DNA from: Idiomarina piscisalsi
Lineage (GTDB): Bacteria > Pseudomonadota > Gammaproteobacteria > Enterobacterales > Alteromonadaceae
Assembly: GCF_002211765.1 (NCBI RefSeq)
Contig: NZ_CP022133.1
Coordinates: 1,364,001 to 1,428,000 of the forward strand
Direction of reading: 5' to 3'
DNA: 64,000 nt
This document shows positions 40,618 through 47,823 of the stretch, in pieces. Within the stretch, counting starts at the first letter, position 1, and each line of letters opens with the position of its first letter. The position numbers and the translations under genes were made by a program. The notes under the pieces are model-generated. The model saw only the letters and a list, made by a program, of their open reading frames with translations. It had not been told where the DNA came from and did no database searches.

Positions 40618-41361
40618 TCAGCGGCTTTTCCGCTGCAATGATTTGTAATGCACCTTGTCTATGTAAAAGGCGCCTGAGTTATAGGTAATCCCTACTGCCC
40701 TTGCTTCGGAGTACTTGGCTTTATCAAAATAAAGAGGCTCACTATCTACGCATATTTTAATCACCGCATCGCCGTTATAGTTTCCACTCCCCACATAGGC
40801 TGCCACGCGATTTCGAAGGTGTATAGTGCCCTGGTGATCTAGCACAGCGGTTCGGGAATATAACTTTATCGGTAACGTTTCTGTAATCCATTTTACTTGT
40901 TCTGGATAAAACATTATCTCTACGTCTACGGGTGAACCGTCGGCAGGAACATCCAAGGATTTTTCAAAAACAAATGACGCCTTGTTTTCATTGTGGAATT
41001 CGAAGCCCATTTTTTCCCAAAAAGGAATAGACGATTCGGGGTTACACTCGATGGAAACAGCCACTTTGCCATTGCTGATAGCACATTGCATTGCATATTC
41101 TACAAGCCCTTTTCCAATCCCCTTCTTTCTAAAGTCTTCACGAACCTCGAGTATGCCAAAATTTCCCCATATATAGGCAACCGGCTCATCCTCGATAGTG
41201 GCGACGAAGAGCTGATGGTCGTCATGAACTTGCTGCGTTAATTCCCAATTGCATAAAAATGAGCCATGCACATCCCGGTGGGCGTGCTCTAAAAGCCATG
41301 AATATATTGCTTCCAAATCATGTTCAGTCGCCAATCTAAATGATAAACCTGACTCTCTCAT
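40618..41361 (-). CDS. GNAT-family N-acetyltransferase
   Basis: In this 247-residue protein the first 145 residues are a GNAT fold with the acetyl-CoA loop VREDFRKKGIGKGLVEYAM (R/Q-x-x-G-x-G) and SIPFWEKMGFEFHNE. The C-terminal 100 residues are an extra unidentified domain. It follows the SIR2-like gene on the same strand by about 40 bases, so both may share a cassette and a transcript. Substrate unknown. Confidence 0.75.
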   Translation of the reverse strand: MRESGLSFRLATEHDLEAIYSWLLEHAHRDVHGSFLCNWELTQQVHDDHQLFVATIEDEPVAYIWGNFGILEVREDFRKKGIGKGLVEYAMQCAISNGKVAVSIECNPESSIPFWEKMGFEFHNENKASFVFEKSLDVPADGSPVDVEIMFYPEQVKWITETLPIKLYSRTAVLDHQGTIHLRNRVAAYVGSGNYNGDAVIKICVDSEPLYFDKAKYSEARAVGITYNSGAFYIDKVHYKSLQRKSR

Positions 41362-41401
41362 TTTCCAGCCTCAATGGTTCTAAGTTTCATTGCATAACCT
41401 C

Positions 41402-42544
41402 TCAATCATCCGACACGGTATCGTTTAACTGCATTGGGTTGTTAGCTTCATTCATTAATGTTTTTACGAAAGACTTTGCGCCACCAAAACTGAAGGTAAT
41501 GTTTCTATTACCGAAAAACTTTTTCCAATGACTCTCTAATTCCTCTCTTTCTTCTGATTCACGGTAGTCAACAATGTGAATCTTTGCGTTTTTCCTTGTC
41601 ATCCTTGACAGAAGCTGTCGCATTTCAAAGTCCGCGTAAGGCAGTGAATAACCGATAAAAACTATCTCATCAGCTTCAGAAAGCTCTATACCAGCATTTT
41701 GCCAAATAATTCGATATTGAGGATTAGATAAATCCTTTAAATATGTAGGCATTATCAAGTTGGCAGCTAGGGTATGGTTGCCTCCTTCTTCTGGAAAGTT
41801 TCTATCGCAATGTCGGCATGAAGTTGGGTTATCATAATTTATCATTGCCTCCTTGCTTGAGAACTTTGAATAAAGCCTAGAGCATCGAGGACATTGCAAC
41901 CAATTCAGTGAACCATGCAGCTTTAGCAATTTAACATTAAATCCTCCTTGCCCCAGTTTTTCTAACCCTGGCTTTACCGTACCATCATTCTCATCTTTCG
42001 AGCTTATGTAACAACAGTAATCGACTACGCCGTCATATTCCGGGTTACTCTGAAGAGTCTTATAAATTGAATTATCAAGAAGAATGTCCCAATTAGTACT
42101 TATCACACTTACTGGATCTTTTCTTCTATAGTTAACGTCTGCGCGCACTGAAGATTTCTTGGTTAAGAATTCGGCAAATTCATTTATATAATCTTTCGAT
42201 TTATCAGTTTTATTCAATAATATTTGAATCGTCTTTCCAACAACATAGAAAACCGATTCACGGACTTTCATTATTTTATCTAAACCAATTCCTCTGAATT
42301 GAGAGCTTTCACCTAAGCACCTATCTAAAGGGGTAAAAATATCTTCCAAATCTACGCTAGCGAATTTATCTTCGGATATATTAAGCTGCTCCTTGAGGAA
42401 GCCGGTAAATTCCGAGAATTTAGCATCATCATAGTAATTTCGATGTTCCTGACGCAGCTTAAAGGCTTCACGGATAATTTCAGCTTGAGTAGGACCGCCT
42501 GCATCAATCGAAAACCCCGCACCTAAGACATATACAGTTTTCAT
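41402..42544 (-). CDS. SIR2-like NAD-binding protein with zinc ribbon
   Basis: In this 380-residue protein the SIR2-type Rossmann core shows VLGAGFSIDAGGPTQ at the N-terminus, VISTNWDILLDNSIY near 145, and LKLHGSLNW near 205. A four-cysteine ribbon follows (CPRCSRL, CRHCDRN), with the final IVFIGYSLPYADFEM near 310. SIR2-like proteins of this type act as NAD-depleting effectors in several antiphage systems. No partner sensor gene is obvious except the GNAT. The start lies 30 bases after the attC-like R' box. NADase function is inference. Confidence 0.75.
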   Translation of the reverse strand: MKTVYVLGAGFSIDAGGPTQAEIIREAFKLRQEHRNYYDDAKFSEFTGFLKEQLNISEDKFASVDLEDIFTPLDRCLGESSQFRGIGLDKIMKVRESVFYVVGKTIQILLNKTDKSKDYINEFAEFLTKKSSVRADVNYRRKDPVSVISTNWDILLDNSIYKTLQSNPEYDGVVDYCCYISSKDENDGTVKPGLEKLGQGGFNVKLLKLHGSLNWLQCPRCSRLYSKFSSKEAMINYDNPTSCRHCDRNFPEEGGNHTLAANLIMPTYLKDLSNPQYRIIWQNAGIELSEADEIVFIGYSLPYADFEMRQLLSRMTRKNAKIHIVDYRESEEREELESHWKKFFGNRNITFSFGGAKSFVKTLMNEANNPMQLNDTVSDD

Positions 42545-42573
42545 AATTTCCCTTAACGCTATCTACAGTAGAG

Positions 42574-42636
42574 AGCCAACGCTCAGCCAGCAAATGGGGC
42601 GCAGCGAAATTTCTCCGCTGCAGCAGCTTGTTGGCG
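42574..42636 (-). repeat. attC-like cassette site E (minus orientation)
   Basis: On the minus strand it reads CGCCAACAAGC, a stem GCAGCGG/CGCTGC, and GAGCGTTGGCT. The R' box sits 30 bases before the SIR2-like start codon. It is partly symmetrical, so orientation is less certain. Confidence 0.55.
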
Positions 42637-42920
42637 ACGCCCACTTATCTTGCTTAACTATCACTATTCGCGTCCCTACCTTCGGGCACTACACCCCCCA
42701 AAAAAAATCAACGACTGTGCCAGGAAAAAGAACCCTGAGGCTATTGTTAGCTTTGTTCCTGCCTAAGTCGCGTTGCGGCATGAAAATCTCTACCTGTTCC
42801 CGAATTTTGGGCTGAATCCCAGACAATACATACTCAATGAAATCCTCTAACACTGAAATGTCTTGAGACACTTTGTGAATACCGGATGATTCAATTTATA
42901 CATTCACAGACTGCGCCCAC
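42637..42920. other. Cassette junction region with a weak small ORF
   Basis: 284 bases between sites E and K. A 60-codon minus-strand frame (42,689-42,871, GTG start, no ribosome site) ends in a sequence resembling translated attC (AGCTAACAATAGCC on the minus strand). I regard it as a possible decayed cassette rather than a confident gene. Confidence 0.35.
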
Positions 42921-42985
42921 ATTGAACGGTACTCCCTGAAAACAGGGACCTTACCGTTGAAGAAGACTTCATTGAATGGTTAGGC
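42921..42985 (-). repeat. attC-like cassette site K (minus orientation)
   Basis: The R'' box GCCTAAC (minus strand) lies right after the stop of the HEPN-like gene. A strong hairpin follows (AACGGTA/TACCGTT with inner CCCTG/CAGGG, 42,925-42,958). The R' side is poor (GTTCAAT), so this is an imperfect site. Confidence 0.4.
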
Positions 42986-42986
42986 C

Positions 42987-43415
42987 TTACTTTTTCACGA
43001 AGCCCAAGTGTAGGGCTTTTGTTTCCTCAACAACAAGCTGTAGACATTCGGATAGTTCATCTTCAAGGTAGAAAAACTCGCCATGCTTCTCCTGAACGAC
43101 TTCTTTGTTGTATTCAGAGCCTGTTACGATGATGAGAGACTCATGCGCCACATGGTTCCTTTGCGCTCTGAGCTTGTTCAAGCGCTTCAGGAGTTCTTTG
43201 TTGCCGTTTAGCTTGCCGAAAACATTTAACAGCCTTTCGAGGGGAAAGTTCTCAACGTCTGATATCGAATAATCAAAGTGCATACGACCATTCAGAGATA
43301 AGTCGATAAACTCATAGGCTCGCCCTATATAGAGCTTAAGCGTCAGCTCCAGTAACTGGAAATTACTGAGAATACGCAATGTCATTTCTTTGTATGATTC
43401 GCGCACATCAATCAT
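42987..43415 (-). CDS. HEPN-like protein, probable cassette gene
   Basis: This 142-residue all-helical protein has the motif RAQRNHVAHES near residues 84-94. Its R-N-H-V-A-H is the R-x4-H arrangement of HEPN ribonucleases. The N-terminus (YKEMTLRILSNFQLLELTLKLYIG) is a typical HEPN first helix. No adjacent MNT antitoxin is present. AGGAACC precedes the ATG. The stop abuts an R'' box. RNase activity is possible but untested; a structural HEPN dimer is the alternative. Confidence 0.55.
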   Translation of the reverse strand: MIDVRESYKEMTLRILSNFQLLELTLKLYIGRAYEFIDLSLNGRMHFDYSISDVENFPLERLLNVFGKLNGNKELLKRLNKLRAQRNHVAHESLIIVTGSEYNKEVVQEKHGEFFYLEDELSECLQLVVEETKALHLGFVKK

Positions 43416-43764
43416 TTCGGTTCCTAAGAGTGTATTGTACCGATCGTGTGAGATCAGCTCCCTTGCAAGCTACATTACCTTGTAAGGTCAGAAAATCCAA
43501 TGTCCTCTTTTGGCACATAGCAGGCTTTCGACTTTCATTAGATGCGTACATTTGATCTGTAATCCTCGGTTCCAACTGAACTCTTACAACACGATATCTA
43601 GCAAGTCGGTGGCGACTCAGTCGAGCGGAAATTAAGTTAATGAAGAAGCAAAAAAATAGAGGTTCTTAAAGTCATGAAAAAACAAGTAAAGTCTTACTTT
43701 AATCAGAAGTCAAATATTTCAATGACTTACATAAAAGTAAGTCTTACAATGATTGTATAATTTG
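43416..43764. promoter_or_regulatory. Gene-free region with two operator-like dyads upstream of the recombinase leader
   Basis: About 350 bases without a gene. Two related dyads occur: AAGTAA-agtc-TTACTT at 43,684-43,699 and GTAAG-t-CTTAC at 43,737-43,747, both containing AGTCTTAC. They precede palindrome copy 4 by 18-81 bases and may bind a regulator of the recombinase transcript. Confidence 0.5.
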
Positions 43765-43780
43765 TGCGGACATGTCCGCA
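43765..43780. promoter_or_regulatory. 16-bp palindrome copy 4 (TGCGGACATGTCCGCA), upstream of the structured leader
   Basis: Exact copy of the palindromes at 29.3-29.8 kb, found 14 kb away. It lies about 60 bases before the start of the structured leader and 285 bases before the recombinase ATG. It probably overlaps or borders the promoter. Confidence 0.8.
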
Positions 43781-43840
43781 TAAAAAAGGTTGATGCTCTT
43801 AAGTCAATAAGCTAAGTTAATAGCATAATCACAAAAGACG

Positions 43841-44050
43841 CTCGGGCTGTCGCAATCACCACAAGGAGAAACAAATACTAAAAAACGCCCGAACCTTCCA
43901 AATAATATCGTTAAGATATTTCGGCTAGCTAGCCGCTTGAGTAATTACCCCTGTTTATCTTAGATAGCTTTAAAGGTGCGCCTTTATAGCGGGGTTTAAA
44001 ACTCACCTACTACTGACATTACTCAATATTCGGGCTTTTCTTTCTTTTTT
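43841..44050 (+). ncRNA. Candidate structured leader RNA with switchable terminator
   Basis: Three mutually exclusive segments are visible: CTCGGGC (43,841-43,847), GCCCGAA (43,887-43,893) and TTCGGGC (44,029-44,035), the last followed by a T-rich run. Segment 2 can pair with 1 (antitermination) or 3 (termination). Between 2 and 3 are nested elements: ATATC/GATAT, a perfect 14-base palindrome CGGCTAGCTAGCCG, a long-range stem TTGAGTAAT/ATTACTCAA, and inside it ACCCC/GGGGT enclosing TAAAGG-tgcg-CCTTTA. An AAGGAG with no start codon lies between 1 and 2. It ends 15 bases before the recombinase ATG. The fold is by eye; a cis-regulatory, trans-acting or DNA-level recombination role is open. Confidence 0.6.
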
Positions 44051-44064
44051 ATTTAGGAGCCCAT

Positions 44065-44928
44065 ATGAGCAAACTTGGATATACACTGAATCAACTAATA
44101 AAAAAGCAGCGAGGCGGATCGTTCGCTACTCGTTCAGCTTCAAAGAGAATTCTAAACTTAGTAGCTAAAGAGCTTATTGAAAAAGGATACAAGATAAAAA
44201 GTCCTGATCAGCTCAAACCAAAGCACATAGAATACTTGGTGACTAAGTGGCGTCAAAATGAGCTCTCAGCAGCCACCATAAAAAACAGAATGGCTGAGCT
44301 TCGCTGGCTCAGTGCACAAATAGGTAAACCTAATATCGTCCATCGCACGAATGACGCATACTCAATAAGTCGTAGGGTCTTCGTTGGGGCGAATAAAGCG
44401 CACAACCTGGACATGTCCAAGCTTCAAAGTATTCAGGATATACCAACAAGATACTCCTTACTGCTCCAATCACACTTTGGACTTCGAAAAGCTGAATGCA
44501 TCCACTTTAATGCAGCATACGCTGATAAAGAGGAGCACATTTATCTAAAAAGCACATGGACTAAAGGAGGCAAAGCCCGTTCTGTTCCTATAAAAACTCA
44601 AGGGCAGCGAGATTTGCTCAACGAAATTAAGGCAAAGTTCGGCTCTAAGTCGCTAATAGCTGACAACCGTAACTTTAAAGAACAAATGAAAGTTTATGAG
44701 TACGAAACATGTCGTGTAGGTTTAAATAGAAACCACGGATTACGACACCATTACGCCCAAAATCGATTTGAAGACATTAGCGGCTACAGTTGTCCCCACC
44801 GAGGTGGAAAATCCAGACGAGAAATGTCACCGGATGAGAAAGGGGTTGATAACAAATTTCGCAGGCAATTAAGCAGAGAGCTAGGACATGAGCGAATACA
44901 GATTACAGCTATGTATATTGGATCGTAA
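44065..44928 (+). CDS. Small tyrosine recombinase (phage-integrase family, Integrase_1-like)
   Basis: This 287-residue protein has an N-terminal DNA-binding domain (about 1-100, ending NRMAELRWLSAQIGKPN) and a catalytic domain. The latter has Arg in HFGLRKAECIHF, His-x-x-Arg in NRNHGLRHHYAQNRF, and LGHERIQITAMYIGS with His and Tyr. An insertion before the last helix contains CPHRGGKSRREMSPDEKG. It resembles the N-plus-Integrase_1 recombinases common on gammaproteobacterial mobile elements. AGGAGCCCAT precedes the ATG, directly after the terminator of the leader, so expression needs readthrough or an internal start. It is not an integron IntI by any feature I can see. Confidence 0.75.
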   Translation: MSKLGYTLNQLIKKQRGGSFATRSASKRILNLVAKELIEKGYKIKSPDQLKPKHIEYLVTKWRQNELSAATIKNRMAELRWLSAQIGKPNIVHRTNDAYSISRRVFVGANKAHNLDMSKLQSIQDIPTRYSLLLQSHFGLRKAECIHFNAAYADKEEHIYLKSTWTKGGKARSVPIKTQGQRDLLNEIKAKFGSKSLIADNRNFKEQMKVYEYETCRVGLNRNHGLRHHYAQNRFEDISGYSCPHRGGKSRREMSPDEKGVDNKFRRQLSRELGHERIQITAMYIGS

Positions 44929-45031
44929 AGCTAAATGAACTTTCAGATTTTTCTCAAAAATTTTTTGTTTCAAAAGGCAGGCAGCTAAAAATAGCTCCCC
45001 CTCAAAAAGGTCGTTTTGTGCCACGAACAGA

Positions 45032-45103
45032 CGTTAACGTCTAGCTCACCGGAAAAATTGCTCGCTAAGCGCCAAGTTTTTCCGGTGCAGTTATTTGTTA
45101 GGT
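45032..45103 (-). repeat. attC-like cassette site F (minus orientation)
   Basis: On the minus strand it reads ACCTAAC(AAATAAC), an 11-bp perfect stem CACCGGAAAAA/TTTTTCCGGTG, and GACGTTAACG. The R' core GACGTTAACGTC is itself a 12-bp palindrome. It is preceded on the plus strand by a half-site TTTTGTGCCACGAACA, as if two attC sites meet head to head. Confidence 0.75.
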
Positions 45104-46053
45104 GATATAGCTTCATAAAAGCTATCTGACATTTGGTTACTATTGTCTACCAGCATCACTCCTGAGTCATCTTTTTTAAGAGCATATTCGATCAAACGAA
45201 TTCTCTTTGGGCCAACTTTTCCACTGTTAGTTATGTAAGCCCGATATTCTTCATGAAGTTCAACACAAACTGAACGAATATTTTTTTCGTAAAAGTACTT
45301 ATACTTCGTATGCTTATCAGAGGGGAAGTTATCCCGATAGTGAACATTAAACTCAGGGTAAAAATATTTAATCAAGGTTCCTTCAATTACTGTTTTCCAA
45401 TCTTCTTTTGGAACGTCCTCTAACAGCCCATTTCCGGGCATCCAGTCACTCCTAGAATCATCACTTGCTATTTCCGGGAGCATCATCACCCTAGCAAACG
45501 GTGGCTGAAATGACATTAACTTAACAATTACTTCTTTTTCCGGTCTATTTGATATTATGTCATTTGCGACTTTGCTGATTTTTTCATGCACGTCAAATCT
45601 CAGATAAGGTCCGTCTGTAATTTCTGTTTGTCCTATATACATAACTTTAATATTAAGAAGGTCCTCAAGATGTTTGTGCCACCCCATTTCGGAACCAACC
45701 ATTTCAAGAAATATAAAAACAGTTTCAAACCCTTGTTCACTGCCATTACTATCGTGAATAACAACAGACTTCCCACGGATTTCCATCGAAACTGTGACAC
45801 CCTCATGAGTAGCCTGCATGAATAGCTCGTATTCTTTCCAATCAAATTCATTTATCTGCTTGGAGACAACAAACCTAATATAGTCCTTTGTGTTAACAAC
45901 TGATTCTGGCTTTATTCTTAAACGATTAAACTCACACACTTGATAGTGTGTGAAAGGCTTAACTTTATTTATTTCAACTATTTCTTTACGTTTAAGCTGA
46001 TTGGGCTCGGCCAAACAAATGAAATCCAATACTGTGTTAAATGAAACTAACAT
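45091..46053 (-). CDS. GIY-YIG-like cassette protein 1
   Basis: In this 320-residue protein the segment VMYIGQTEI near 140 and the later IKYFYPEFNVHYRDNFPSDK with YFYEKN resemble the Y-I-G and terminal E/N elements of GIY-YIG nucleases. They align with the neighbouring protein at 46,147-47,070. I start at the ATG with AAGGAAAAAC upstream (MLVSFNTV); an earlier TTG lies in the attC. The last codons (CCT AAC AAA TAA) are part of the attC R'' box, a signature of cassette genes. Nuclease activity is speculative because the catalytic region is divergent. Confidence 0.55.
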   Translation of the reverse strand: MLVSFNTVLDFICLAEPNQLKRKEIVEINKVKPFTHYQVCEFNRLRIKPESVVNTKDYIRFVVSKQINEFDWKEYELFMQATHEGVTVSMEIRGKSVVIHDSNGSEQGFETVFIFLEMVGSEMGWHKHLEDLLNIKVMYIGQTEITDGPYLRFDVHEKISKVANDIISNRPEKEVIVKLMSFQPPFARVMMLPEIASDDSRSDWMPGNGLLEDVPKEDWKTVIEGTLIKYFYPEFNVHYRDNFPSDKHTKYKYFYEKNIRSVCVELHEEYRAYITNSGKVGPKRIRLIEYALKKDDSGVMLVDNSNQMSDSFYEAISPNK

Positions 46054-46080
46054 GTTTTTCCTTGTTTCAAGTAGATAGCC

Positions 46081-46152
46081 GTCTAGCGTCTGGCTCAAGC
46101 GCTCGTTCTGAGCCAGCGGAACAAACAGGCCCCGCTAACATATTCGTTAAAT
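46081..46152 (-). repeat. attC-like cassette site G (minus orientation)
   Basis: The minus-strand R'' ATTTAAC is the exact complement of the R' GTTAAAT at site H, the expected pair for the cassette between them. Inner stem TGGCTC/GAGCCA. The R' of this site reads GCTAGAC, one base off the G-TT rule, so it may be damaged. Confidence 0.65.
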
Positions 46153-47070
46153 TGAAAAAAATGATTTCCTATCGCTGGTTTTATGCAAATCGAAATACGC
46201 AATATGATGAACTTTGCTTTCCACTTTTTCTGAACATAACTGAAAGGGAAACGGTTCCAAATAAAATTCACCTACAACTCCTGTGAAATCTTTTTCATAA
46301 CAATCTTGGAGTACCTTTAGGTTCGTGGAAGGGAAGCTGTTTTTGAATTCTTTGTTAAACTCAGGTTGAAAATAACGGATCATAGCTGCCTCATATAGAG
46401 AGACCCTTTCCTTCTCATCAGTACCGAAAAGTTTGTCTAATCCTGACCGTATACGCAGGCCTCCGGAATCCTTGATTTCCGCTCTGGGATTGAACTGAGT
46501 AACAATTTGATTGTTGGGCTGTACCTGCACTAGCAAAGCCCGCAACTGATATCCATCAGGAACACCGCGTAGCGATATTTTTTGAAGTGTTTCGTGGCTT
46601 AATAGTCGATCGAGAGCATTTCTTGAACCGTCTTTTCCGTATGCTTGGCCTATATACTTGACGTTAAATTCCATATTCCTTAGGTGCCCCAATTGAAGCA
46701 CCACTTGCTCATCGTTAGGCCAAAAAGTGTTTCCTTCTGCGTCCTGAAGAAAAACACGGTCACCATCTTCTTTCAGCTCTGCTCCATGTGGTGCTTGCCA
46801 TTTTAACTCGTGGTTTTCTCCAAGGACTGAGTAGCTAGTTGTCAAAATATTATCTTCAAGCGACTCTGCCAGCAGGCTTATGGAAGGTGCATAACCGATC
46901 ATGTAGATGTGGCAAGCGTCGATGATTTCTTTATGCTGTTCGAGCATATCGGACTCATAGATTGCCCATGCAGGAAGGCTAACGTAGCTATATGCGTACA
47001 TGCTAATGGCATGCTCGACATCAAACTTTCTGTTAGAAAATGGATCGCGTGAGGAGTTTTTATCGGACAC
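46147..47070 (-). CDS. GIY-YIG-like cassette protein 2 (relative of protein 1)
   Basis: This 307-residue protein contains VKYIGQAYGKDGSRNALDRLLSHETLQKI, a good GIY-YIG start with Arg and His spacing. The block AAMIRYFQPEFNKEFKNSFPS with YEKDF aligns with protein 1 (KYF-PEFN---SFPS---YEK). The N-terminal 130 residues are a separate domain. GTG start with AAGG eight bases upstream. The TAA stop lies inside the R'' box ATTTAAC. Together with site H this is a clean cassette. Probably a nuclease-like domain with a different sensor half; function unknown. Confidence 0.55.
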   Translation of the reverse strand: MSDKNSSRDPFSNRKFDVEHAISMYAYSYVSLPAWAIYESDMLEQHKEIIDACHIYMIGYAPSISLLAESLEDNILTTSYSVLGENHELKWQAPHGAELKEDGDRVFLQDAEGNTFWPNDEQVVLQLGHLRNMEFNVKYIGQAYGKDGSRNALDRLLSHETLQKISLRGVPDGYQLRALLVQVQPNNQIVTQFNPRAEIKDSGGLRIRSGLDKLFGTDEKERVSLYEAAMIRYFQPEFNKEFKNSFPSTNLKVLQDCYEKDFTGVVGEFYLEPFPFQLCSEKVESKVHHIAYFDLHKTSDRKSFFSI

Positions 47071-47118
47071 TTGCGGACCTTCCTTTCAGAGTTTCTTTTA
47101 GAATCCAGTGTATGTTCA

Positions 47119-47212
47119 ATTTAACGCTTGCAGCACACGCGCCCACGGAATGGAACCGAAGACGCAATGTAGTGGGCGTCGCAATGCCTGTACTTGTGAT
47201 AGCTGCTCAAGG
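47119..47212 (-). repeat. attC-like cassette site H (minus orientation)
   Basis: The R' box GTTAAAT (minus strand, preceded by AAGC) is a perfect GTTRRRY. The site contains a long stem: CGCCCAC/GTGGGCG inside GCAGC/GCTGC. I cannot find a clear R'' on the right, so the outer end is approximate. Confidence 0.6.
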
Positions 47213-47229
47213 CGAAACCATTTTACAAG

Positions 47230-47823
47230 TCAGCTTCCCCAACTCAAAAACCATATACTGATTCCCAAACAGATTCCGATCACGAAGACTGATAAGGTCA
47301 GGGGAATTTTGTCTCTAAAAAAACTAAATTGTTTTTGCTCATTTACCCAATCTATCTGGTGCTGCCAAAAAAACTTATAATGAGCATACCAATCGCTAAG
47401 CATTATTTGTTTACTTTGGCACAATGAATAATATTCAGCCTGAAACGCAGATAATTGATTTTCCAGCTCCGTGATATCTTTTTCATCAGCGCTCTTTGCT
47501 TTTCGATAAAGATTTCCAAGTTTATTGTATAGCTTTGTCAATGCTATTCCAGATACCTCATACTCTAACTTATTGCTATCATAAAGTGATATATACAACC
47601 CAACGATGCCTAGAATTATAAAAGAAGCGGAAAGAAATTTGGTCGACAAACCATCAAACGCAAGTGCATAAATGCCAAAAGCCATTGAAAAAAAACTTAT
47701 AAATCCAGGAGTTTTCTCGACTATGTCATATGTGGAAAAATGCTTTTTTGCACCAAACCCAACATTATAACCAGTCTCAGCGATAGCTTTTAATAATTCA
47801 TCTTTTTTCATAGTTTTTTTCAC
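47230..47823 (-). CDS. SLATT-domain membrane effector (CBASS effector)
   Basis: This 197-residue protein has two hydrophobic helices near 38-85 (FISFFSMAFGIYALAF, FIILGIVGLYISLYD), an amphipathic coiled segment (DEKDITELENQLSAFQAEYYSL) and a C-terminal helix. This is the SLATT architecture predicted to form membrane pores in nucleotide-second-messenger defence. Its start overlaps the CD-NTase stop by four bases (ATGA), so it is translationally coupled. It probably kills or arrests the cell when the nucleotide signal is made. No ligand-sensing domain beyond SLATT is visible. Confidence 0.75.
   Translation of the reverse strand: MKKTMKKDELLKAIAETGYNVGFGAKKHFSTYDIVEKTPGFISFFSMAFGIYALAFDGLSTKFLSASFIILGIVGLYISLYDSNKLEYEVSGIALTKLYNKLGNLYRKAKSADEKDITELENQLSAFQAEYYSLCQSKQIMLSDWYAHYKFFWQHQIDWVNEQKQFSFFRDKIPLTLSVFVIGICLGISIWFLSWGS

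Noticed and set aside
42689..42871. 60-codon minus-strand frame in the cassette junction
   Set aside because: GTG start without a ribosome site and a C-terminus that reads like translated attC; kept only as a note.
43841..44050. The structured leader as a retron or DGR RNA
   Set aside because: No reverse transcriptase gene lies anywhere in the window.
44065..44928. The small recombinase as the missing integron integrase IntI
   Set aside because: It shows the catalytic residues but no recognisable IntI-specific additional domain, no attI beside it, and an N-terminal domain of another type.
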